Positions 55,521 to 64,000 of a DNA stretch of 64,000 bases are shown here, piece by piece. A program made the position numbers and the translations under genes. Source of the DNA: Talinum fruticosum (taxonomy: Eukaryota; Streptophyta; Magnoliopsida; Caryophyllales; Talinaceae). The stretch covers positions 868,001 to 932,000 of the forward strand of contig JAITYX010000102.1 of assembly GCA_021018815.1 (NCBI GenBank). Direction: 5' to 3'. Within the stretch, counting starts at the first letter, position 1. Each line of letters begins with the position of its first letter. A model generated the notes under the pieces. It was not told the origin of the DNA and ran no database searches. It saw nothing but the letters and a program-made list of their open reading frames with translations.

Positions 55521-56480
55521 GCATCACTTCATGTTGACTCATGGATTTGGCATCGTAGATTAGGCCATGTTAGCATGCATACTATTAAGAAATTAGCATC
55601 TCATAGTTTAGTCAGAGGTTTGCCCAATTGTGCTTTCAAGAAAGACAAATTTTGTGAAGCTTGCACAAAAGGAAACAAGTTAGATCATCATTCAAATCCA
55701 CGAAGACAGTTTCCACATCCTAGGTGCTTGAAGCTGCTACATATGGACTTATGTGGTGAAATCCTCGTTAAGAGCCTCGGAGGTAAATCATATGTACTTG
55801 TTATTATTGATGATTGCTCACGATTTACCTGGGTGTGTTTTCTCAAGCACACAAATGAAGCATTCAAGGAGTTCATCAAGCTCTGCAGAAAAATCCAAGT
55901 TAAGTCTCGGACTCGGATCCGAGAGAATTCGAACTAACCATGGAAGGGAGTTCGACTACTCGAAATTCTCGAGTTCTGCGACAAGAATGGTATCTCTTAT
56001 AACTTCTCAGCACCAAGAACTCCCCAACAGAATGGAGTAGTAGAGAGAAAGAACAGAACTCTTGAAGAAATAGCTAGGACAATGATGATTGTGCACAATC
56101 TACCCTATTATTTACGGGCTGAGGCGATCAACACTCGCAAACTACACATTGAACGAGATGTCTCATCAAGCCCATCCTAAAGAAAACGCCATACGAGCTC
56201 TACAAAGGGAAGAAACCCAATATCTCATACTTCAAACCCTTTGGATGTAAGTGTTTTGTTCACAACAATGGTAAGGATCACTCGACCAAGTTTGATGCTC
56301 GGTCGGATGAAGGTATTTTTCTAGGTTATTCATCTCATAGTAAAGCTTATCGCATTTTTAATAAAAGAACTAACAAAGTGGAAAAAAGTATCCACATTGT
56401 GTTTGATGAGCTTGAACAGGAAAAACCAAGTGAATCAACATTCTCGGACCTAAAGCTCAGCGAGAGATGATGGCCCTAAT
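55500..56480 (+). pseudogene. SIRE integrase, decayed
   Basis: GAG-pre-integrase part WHRRLGHV near 55550 and HTIKKLASHSLVRGLPN, with CEACTKGNK; the core LKLLHMDLCG (first Asp), VLVIIDDCSRFTWVCFLKH (about 55800), then in shifted frames NHGREFDYSKF (about 55940; usually SDHGREF) and TPQQNGVVERKNRTLEE (about 56020, the Glu region). C-terminal FKPFGCKCFVHNNG and KFDARSDEGIFLGYSSHSKA follow near 56240-56350. The frame breaks repeatedly. Confidence 0.82.
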
Positions 56481-56819
56481 AAAAATGAGCCTATCGAGAA
56501 TCAAACCCAACCAGCTCAGAATAAAGTCACTCGGAACGAAGTGACTCGGAATGAGATACCTCAAGAGCACTGCTCGGAATGATGAAGGACAATCTGATAA
56601 ACAAGAGCACTCGGAACAAGCTTCGAAGATCAAGCGGTTCAGCCTACAGATCTGGTGAATCGGAGAACCAGTAGAGCATTCAAGTATGCTTCTAGTCACC
56701 CACTAGAAAACATATTATTCGATATCAACGAGTGGGGTAAGAACTCGTTCCTCTCTTCGAGAATCTATGTTCATTCACTGCATTCATATCATTAACTCGA
56801 ACCCAAAAATCCATTAGAG

Positions 56820-57655
56820 GCCCTCAATGAACCTGAATGGGTAGAGGCCATGCAAGAGGAACTCAATCAATTCGAAAGAAACCAAGTCCGGACTCGACCA
56901 AACGACCTTCGACCACCCGAGTCATAGGTACCAAATGGGTTTTCAAGAACAAACTAGATGAAGGTGGATTGGTAGTCGAAACAAGGCTAGACTTGTGGCT
57001 CAAGGTTACAATCGGGAAGAAGGGATTGATTGTAGAGAAACCTTTGCACTGTTGCTAGAATTGAAGTCATTAGAATCCTGTTAGCATTTGCATCTAGCAT
57101 GAATATCAAATTATATCAAATGGATGTTAAGTGTGGTTTTCTCAATAGTTTTATCGAAGAGGAAGTTTATGTCGAGCAGCCCCTGGATTTGAAAACTCAG
57201 AATTTCCAAATCATGTTTTCAAACTTGAAAAAGCTCTTTATGGTCTTAAACAAACTACCAGAGCTTGGTATGAAAGACCGAGCAATTTCTTGGTTCAAAA
57301 TGATTTTAGAAGAGGTCAGATTGACAAGACTCTCTTTATAAAAACCAAGGGGAAAGATTTCCTTATCGCTCAAATATATGTTGATGATATAATTTTTGGA
57401 GCCACTAATGAAATTCTATGTCGAGATTTTTACGAGTTAATGAGACAGGAATTTCAAATGAGCATGATGGGAGAACTCAATTTCTTCCTTAGTCTACAAA
57501 TCAAGCAAGACAAAAATGGAATCTATGTCCATCAATCAAAGTACACTAAGGAGCTGTTGAAAAAGTATAAACTTCAAGATGTGAAGCATGCAGCAACCCC
57601 TATGAGCAGTAACTTGAAAGCTGGACTCGAGACGATAAAGGCAAAGCAATAGATC
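56820..57655 (+). pseudogene. SIRE reverse transcriptase, decayed
   Basis: EWVEAMQEELNQFERN (56836), RVIGTKWVFKNKLDEGG, YQMDVKCGFLNSFIEEEVYV, KALYGLKQ-like region near 57235 after a frameshift, then QIYVDDIIFGATNEILC with an intact YVDD (about 57376-57387), and MMGELNFFLSLQIKQDKNGI. The catalytic Asp pair survives, but at least three frameshifts break the domain. Confidence 0.88.
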
Positions 57656-57672
57656 AAAAACTCTATTGAGGT

Positions 57673-58320
57673 ATGATTGGATCTTTACTATATGTTACTT
57701 CCAGTAGACCAGATATAATGTTTAGTGTCCGCTTATGTGCAAGATTTCAAACTAATCCAAAAGAATCACATCTCACTGCGGTGAAGAGAATATTCGGATA
57801 TCTTGCAGGGACTCGGAATTTAGGTCTATGGTACTCCATAGACTCGAACTCGACTCTCACTTGGATACTCGGATGCTGATTACGCTCGATACAAAGTTGA
57901 TAGAAAGAGCACCTCAGGAGCTCGCCAATTTACGGGTCAATCCTTAATATCTTGGCACTTAAAGAAGCAAAATTCGGTAGCTCTATCAACTGCCGAAGCC
58001 GAGTATATTGCGGTTGGAGCATGTTGTGCTCAAATCTTATGGATAAAACAACACTTGAAAGATCCGGGACTCTCTTTCAAATCGGTTCCAATCAAGTGTG
58101 ATAATCGAGTGCAATCGGCATCACCAAAAATCCAGTTCAGCACTCAAAGACGAAACATATTGAGGTCGGTATCATTTCTTAAGAGACCATTCTAAGAAAG
58201 GTGATATTCATCTTCAATTCATTCCTACTAATCTTCAATTAGCTGATATCATTACTAAGCCTCTTAGTGAAGATCGGTTTTGCTTTATTAGGAATGAGCT
58301 TGGTATGTTAAATGCATGAT
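57673..58320 (+). pseudogene. SIRE RNase H and end of pol, decayed
   Basis: MIGSLLYVTSSRPDIMFSV (57673), HLTAVKRIFGYLAGTRNLGL, then in another frame DADYARYKVDRKSTSGARQF and SVALSTAEAEYIAVGACCAQ, with an ILWIKQHL tail. Pol ends near GMLNA at 58320. Two frameshifts are visible. Confidence 0.85.
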
Positions 58321-58980
58321 TGTATGTTCCATGTAATAAATTTCATTGTTTGATTCTGTGTGTGCGCTTACAATTTTTTTTTAATAACCATTAGTTTAGT
58401 TGATTTAGTGATACTGAGTCGATAGTTATTATTTGTTTCCAGTTTCGAGTCACTCGGAAATCGAGCTGAGTTAGACTCGAGACTTTGAGAAAAATGGACT
58501 TAAAATTTACGAAATCATCTCTAGACAAGTAGAGAATTTCGGAATTTATTTTTCAAAATCCTTAGTTTTCTTCTCTTTCTCGCGCTTGTGATCGGACAAC
58601 TAGCCGTTGAGAGATAAACCGTTGGAATTCTAACCGTTGAAGAGAGAACCATTACACCGATCGGCGGTTACTCGCTGAAAGAGCTGAGTCGGAACGGATA
58701 TCGAAGGTCGTTTATTTTCTTATAAATAGCGCTCAATTCTCCTTCATTTCTTTACTTTACTTCTCGCATACTCTCTCTCTCTCTCTCGTAATCAAATCCT
58801 CGTGATCAAGTGCTTTGTGATTAAAGCGACACCCTATGTTCTCAAGCTTCGTGAAGATCATCTCAAGTAAGCTCTGTCGCTCTCAAACTCTTTTCTCTTC
58901 TACTTTTCCATCTTATCTTTCACTCTCTTCGAGTCTTCTACTCTCTCTAAAGTTTATCCTCTCTCTTTTCTTATCAAAAA

Positions 58981-60607
58981 TGCCGAAAGGAGGTTCTCAT
59001 CCTGACTTTCTTGGCTCCGCCACAAAGAAACCCCGAACCAAAAGCCAAGAAGGCCCTTCAAATTCTAAACCTATTGTCACCCAGAGCATCTTGCGTTTGG
59101 ATGATAAGTTCTTCCCAACCACCAAATTTTGGTGGTTGCCTCACATCCAATCAACTGGGGTTTATAATTTTCTTTGTTTCGGTGAGTTCATCTACCCTAA
59201 ACTCGTATCTGAGTTTTATACTCATCTCACCAGCTCTAAAGGTGTTCTAACCTCCGGGGTTCGAAACATAATAGTTCGCATAAATACTTCTCTTCTTCAT
59301 CGTTTGTTCAAGGTCTCTTCTTTCTTCTTGAACAGCAATCCAATCCCCTTCACCGAGGTCGTCGACGACTTCTTTGAAAAGTATGCCAAAGAGTTCCCCG
59401 GGTCAGGAAAAAATTTCGTGACCCAACTAAAGTCAAAAGCTAGTCTTTTGTGCTTCTTGCTAATGAGAACCTTCTTCTCACAGCACTCTAGCAAGGAGAA
59501 CCCCAACTCCAAGCAGCTCAAAGAACTCTTTGATATTCTAGAGGGCTACGAAGTAGACCTCTTTCCTGCCATAATTGAGCAAATGGCCGCTATGCTAGCT
59601 CGGACTCGGAACAAGAAGAACACCCCTCTTCCTTTCGGTGCTCTTCTCACCCTTGTCTTCAAATAATTCAAAGTTCCTCTTCCCTCGGATCCGACCGCAG
59701 TTTCGAGGTCTGCCATTGTAGTGGGAAAAAGGAACTTTTGGGGTACGTGTACCAGGAAACCGAACCTAGTGTGCGGGTTCACGGCTCAAAGCCGAGGCCA
59801 TCTTCTCCACCTCGGACTAAAAAGACACTCCTCTTTCTCGTCCTGCTCCACTGGTGGTGCTTACACCTCGAGTGCTTCTAAGACTCTTTCTTCCATTTTG
59901 TCCACTTGCTTTCATGGACAAAATCTCCTCTATGGCCTTGGAACTCAAGGACCTCCTTCGGTCATTTAAGACTGTCTTCCAGTCTATGACCATTAAGCGA
60001 AAACCGCCTAATCTCAACTCCGAGAGCAACAGGATGTGCTCCTTGAGATGAAGCCTCTCGTGAAGGAGCGAGAGGAGCCGATCGAGCTTCTTCGGGAGAG
60101 ACGATCCAAAGCGGCTCGGGATCAAGAAGACTCGGACACTTCGAGGAATCCTCGAGCCTCGCCGAGTCCTCCTCGGACGGAGGAGAGGGTGAAGAAGAAG
60201 ATCGAGAAGAAACGAAGAGCTCGTGGGCGATGCGGTTCTTTACGAGCTTGGTGAGCCGAGAAGGCCAAGGCGACCAAGAAGGACAAGGAGCAACAACCGA
60301 GGGTACAAGTGCTCCTAAAGCTCAACCAGAAGTGATCAGCTTAGACAGCGATCCGAGTAGGTTAGAAGACCTTGCCGCACAAGGACGATCCGCGACGAGT
60401 CAACTCGAGCACACCTCTCTAGTAGTTCGAGACGAACCTCTGGATCCCCTCGTTCTAGGTCGGCCATTCGAGGCCGAGCCTTTGCCAGAGATCCCTGTCC
60501 TCCCTCCGCCGCGCTCAAGCACATCATCAAGATCTTATCGGCGCCGACGCTCCATTCGTCCTTCCTCCTCAACTCGAGACAAACCCATCCCCTCCTTAAT
60601 TTCTTAG
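58981..60607 (+). pseudogene. SIRE third ORF downstream of pol (envelope-like position)
   Basis: The first part is open from ATG at 58981 (an upstream in-frame ATG lies at 58836, preceded by a hydrophobic stretch) to TAA at 59666. It contains PTTKFWWLPHIQSTGVYNF, a conserved FGEFIYPKLVSEFYTHL segment and NIIVRINTSLLHRLF. These resemble the 'putative plant transposon protein' domain found after pol in sireviruses. Reading continues past the stop and then in other frames to about 60607, with charged, Ser-rich sequence and a EVISLDSDPSRLED segment. The function of this ORF is not known. It is placed where envelope-like genes occur, and I see no evidence for membrane fusion activity. Broken by at least one stop and two frameshifts. 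Confidence 0.7.
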
Positions 60608-61040
60608 TTTTTTTACGAGTGTTTTATTTTTTTTTGTCCAGACATCTTGTACTTCTTGTTTTATTCTTCCCATTTTTTTGTTTTTCTTTGAAAAGCAAGA
60701 GGGAGAATAGATAGAAAAATAGATAGATGTCTTGTTTAGGGGAGTTTCTCTCACCTCTTTGTAAATATTTTATGTGAAGTCAATGAGAATGCATTTCGTT
60801 CCGATGTTTCGAGTTCATTGCTTAATGCAAGTATTTACGAGTTTCCATCCAATATGTTTTCTTGCTTAGCACTCGTCATCAAAATCAATGCATTTCATTA
60901 ATAATTTCGTGTATCCGGACTCATGTCTTCTCTTGCTCTGTGAACTATGAAATCTTAAGTTTCTTTCCTTAGCAAGTTTACAAATTCAATCTCTTATCAC
61001 TAACAAAGTTTACGTCTAAGTATGGAATGTCTTTCATCAA
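60608..61040 (+). mobile_element. SIRE 3' untranslated region
   Basis: T-rich non-coding sequence between the third ORF and the polypurine tract. No further feature. Confidence 0.55.
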
Positions 61041-61050
61041 AAAGGGGAGA
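61041..61050 (+). other. Polypurine tract of the SIRE element
   Basis: 'aaaggggaga' immediately before the 3' LTR start TGAAGACTCG. Confidence 0.85.
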
Positions 61051-61051
61051 T

Positions 61052-62638
61052 TGAAGACTCGAGACTTTTACTTACTCGTTTCTGAGTTCCATCACGGAAT
61101 CGGGTATAAGACTTCATCTCTTATAGGGTTTTGACTTCAAGTCATTCCATGCCTCTTAGAAACTTTTTGAGTGATTTAAAACTTCTTCGAGCATTATAGA
61201 AACTGTTATGTTGTTTTCTCCGACTCGATTGACTCGAAACCATACTTCTATATGCTACTTCTCACTCGGTTCCGAGTCACTTAACACTCGGATATATCAC
61301 ATGATTCCAACATTATCTTTTCGCGCTCTAACTAAGGTCGACTTCATGTTTCGTACAATACATTGTTCCAAGTCAGCATATTTTAGTTTGAATTTCTGTT
61401 TAGTCTAGATCAAGTCTATTTACTCGATATTCTTTATCCGACTTGATTGCCTACTAGACTCGACTAAGATGGAATTTTGAGTTTCATGGATATTAGACTC
61501 AGAAAATTCCTTTTCTTTTCGACCCGAGTAATTATCTCTTAAATATCTTAATTATGATATTATCCGTGTCTAATCTTAGACCAAAGTGTTTTATACTTTG
61601 AGAACCAAATTGATTTAGTTTTGTAGGTTATTCAAACGAGGCTATCCTAATTTGAAATACAAAAGTAATCGGCTTCAAAACGTTAAATCACCAACAAACA
61701 AGGCTTTTTCCGCATCCGACCTAGCCCCGGACAATCGTGTCGGGGTTGTCCGTTTCCAAAGCTGGAAATCTGCAACACTAAGCTCAACGGTGGCTTCCAC
61801 CTTATTTTTCAAGACACCACCAGTGGTTTTGGGACTTCCAAAGGAATCAAGAACCGTTGCCCAATGTTCATATCTCAACGGATATTTTACGAGTGACTCA
61901 GAAAATCATCTACAACGGTCTCAAAGGATTTCCAGTTAGAAGATGGACACAACAGCTATGCTGCTTGGTCATCTATAAATAGAAGCCAACTTTCAAGACT
62001 TGAAGATTGTCGAACCTATTTTTAATATACATACTTGATCAAAAGTCTTTGTATTCATTCTCAATCTTCTACTTACAACTCCAACTCTGTATCTCATAAC
62101 TTTCCGAGTTGTAAGGCCTTGTACTTAGTAACAAACACTCTCTTTCTTACTTTCTAAGTAAGGTCCCTTGATCGAGCTGTAAGGGTTAACTCAGCTCAGC
62201 TTGTCCCTAACTATAAGGGTTATCTTAGTTAGGAAGTACTAGATCGATGATAAGGGAATTTATAAGTCTAGGAAAAACCTATAAGAAGTTGTTTAAGGGA
62301 GCAACTTGGGTCAAGTCAGTCTACTGTATTTTATGGACTCAAAATAGTGGATTTGACTTCATGCTTGGATTAGCACGGTTCGTGGTTTTCCGCCCGGAGG
62401 GTTTCCACGTACTTTCGTGTTATTATTTTTCGAGTGCATTCTAGACTCGAGACGGGTTCAAAGTTTCCGTTTAATCTGTTTCTTCATTCTTCACTGAATT
62501 CCGAGTTAGTACATTTCGAGCTCATCCACGACTCTTACTCACCTCGGATTCACATCTATATTAAATTTTAAGAAAATTTCATCATCACCCTATTCACCCC
62601 CTCTAGGGTGACTTAGCCTCTCCCCGAGCAAACCTTCA
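61052..62638 (+). mobile_element. SIRE 3' LTR (copy 3, about 1.59 kb)
   Basis: Starts TGAAGACTCGAG after the polypurine tract and ends 'gagcaaaccttca' at 62638, followed by 'ctcggagatgaac' of the gypsy flank. It aligns with copy 1 over its whole length with small indels. TATAAATA lies at 61974-61981. Confidence 0.9.
61974..61981 (+). promoter_or_regulatory. TATA box of the SIRE 3' LTR
   Basis: TATAAATA followed by 'gaagccaactttcaagact', conserved with 48709-48716 in copy 1. Confidence 0.6.
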
Positions 62639-64000
62639 CTCGGAGATGAACAATCTATTTAGAAAGTTGTTGCTCTCTAATAACTAACCTTTTGGATGTC
62701 CTCCAAGGACGGACATTTACAGACAGATCCATTATGAACTAAGGTTAGGGGGATGAACTTGTTAGTACAAGTTACAGTCAAGTAAAAGGCATTGTTATGT
62801 GCAATGCCTTATTTAGGAAGATCTTTCTTATCAAAGGTAATGGTTCTGTCCCCATTATTAACTAATCGTAGAACTTGCTCGAGCGTGGTTTCGGGAGAGA
62901 CCTCTATTTTACTAAATGCGTCAATTAGGACCTACGTGTGGTTTTGGGAAGCACATATGAGTTGCCGGATAGAGATATTAGCTTTAAGTCTTTAAACCTG
63001 TTTTAGGATTGAGTCTTCTTCTTTAGCAGCTTCAGGTTCTTTTGGGGCTTCCTAAGTTTATTGTGGACCCACAGTGCATTATGTCACCCGGATCTAGTAA
63101 GCAATTCGATTTGTGAACTCATTGGTTCTCCCCAAAAGTCTTCTTCTTCTAAGGGTGATGTGCTCCAAAAGTTATCATCATTGTCATCTTTGGTTTCATA
63201 TACGTCTTCTTCATCACTTACCCACAATTCATGAACGTCTAGGTCTAAAGGAGGCAAGCTAGGAAGTGGCTTACACTCATTGATGTCTTGAATGAAGATA
63301 GATGTCTCCCCAAAACCTGGAATGGGTTCAAAGAATATAGCTTATATATCGTGAAGGGATTCTTATTGTTGCTTAGATTCTGGATGAACTCAGGGAGAGG
63401 GAGTTGACCATTGCAAAACATACTCTCAAACTTGTTCTTAAATGACCAACATTACTTAGTGTTGTGACCTCAAGCACGATGGTATTTATAGAATTTTCTT
63501 GCGTCATAGTTTTTTTACTGTTTCACGCTTTCGATTCTAGTCTTATAGGTGGAAATTCTATTTCCCTTTTAGATAATAGACCGTCAAGGGCTTGAGCATA
63601 TGTGGTATCAATTGGAGTGTAGTCATTATACCAGTTAAGGGCATTGACATCTCGCACCTCGTTGGCATTTCCTTGGTTAGAGGTTTTCTTATCTTTAGAT
63701 CGTTAGTTAACTCTATATCCTGTGACGACTTTTGTGGTCGTGGTCGACAACTCTTCTTCTATCAACATGCCAGCATCTCTAAGGGCTGAGAAAGTCATGA
63801 ATGGTAAGAATTTGAGGTGCTGATTGCGAGCGAGGCTAAAGGTTCTTCACAATTATTCCGACTTGATCCTCCATCCGGTGAGAAAGTCTATAAAGCTTTC
63901 TTTCTCACCTTACTTGATTAATTCCAAATCTTTATGTGTGATAGGTACATCGGTGTTATAGGAGTATCGGTGTAGGAACTCCTTACAGATCATTCCAATT
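62639..64000 (-). mobile_element. Tat-like gypsy element, minus strand, gag/protease part
   Basis: Continuation of the element at 43400-47783 on the far side of the SIRE insertion. On the minus strand near 63520-63390 it reads ARKFYKYHRA, CWSFKNKFESMFCNGQLPLP and EFIQNLSNNKNPF. This matches the gag end at 36720-36830 (RKFCKYHRARGHDT, NKLESMLRNGQLPL), so the plus-strand element C and this minus-strand element are related. Stops and frameshifts are frequent. The window ends inside gag. Confidence 0.75.

Larger units (their letters stand above)
50305..61051 (+). mobile_element. Internal region of a SIRE-type Ty1/copia element
   Basis: Order: primer site, gag (interrupted by a solo LTR at 51422-54357), coiled-coil gag tail, protease, integrase, reverse transcriptase, RNase H, a third ORF after pol (58981-60607), then the polypurine tract at 61041-61050. 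An extra ORF downstream of pol and a long coiled-coil gag tail are features of sireviruses. Frameshifts and stops affect nearly every domain. Confidence 0.85.

Noticed and set aside
58836..59666. Host gene encoding a 276-residue protein
   Set aside because: Position between copia RNase H and the polypurine tract, plus the conserved FGEFIYPKLV segment, place it as the retrotransposon's third ORF.

Overview
The window reads as a repeat-dense stretch of flowering-plant nuclear DNA, most likely from a eudicot. The evidence is a terpene synthase with the usual plant exon layout and phases, Ty1/copia (SIRE-type and another), Ty3/gypsy (Tat-type), CACTA and Helitron transposons, long (TA)n microsatellites and AT-rich introns. 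The species cannot be read from the sequence. I found no bacterial or viral genes, no tRNA or rRNA genes and no CRISPR array.

Layout. 1-4223: end of a plus-strand Tat-like gypsy element (decayed gag, tandem-repeat 3' region, polypurine tract, LTR A). 4224-4345: orphan end of a CACTA element. 4985-11677, minus strand: first four exons of a sesquiterpene-synthase-like gene with open, phase-consistent exons and an intact DDxxD motif. Exons 5-7 are not in the window, and intron 2 holds a collapsed LTR pair. 12809-13187: a minisatellite and a short gene-like open segment that I do not recognise. 13228-23031: a complete 9.8 kb CACTA transposon with matching ends, ATC target duplication, decayed TNP2-like and TNP1-like genes on the minus strand, and a captured copia fragment. 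23911-24490: a TTCGG-rich minisatellite. 24632-32212: a decayed copia element split by a 5.08 kb Helitron (25049-30128), which itself carries tandemly repeated long hairpins and a CACTA end. 32213-41975: gypsy LTR C, primer binding site, gag, an antisense plant-mobile-domain fragment, polypurine tract and LTR B. 41976-43300: unassigned. 43400-47783 and 62639-64000: one minus-strand Tat-like gypsy element (integrase, RNase H, reverse transcriptase, protease/linker, gag) split by a SIRE-type copia element at 47784-62638. That copia element contains a 2.9 kb solo LTR with a perfect 5 bp target duplication, and its 5' end carries an unusual duplication of LTR plus flank.

The only host gene supported with confidence is the terpene synthase. 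Almost everything else is layered transposable elements, most of them broken by stops, frameshifts or lost catalytic residues. The window's interest lies in the insertion history, which can be read from target-site duplications and from reading frames that close up when insertions are removed, and in whether the terpene synthase and two pol-less gypsy elements still do anything. I found no convincing new biological system.
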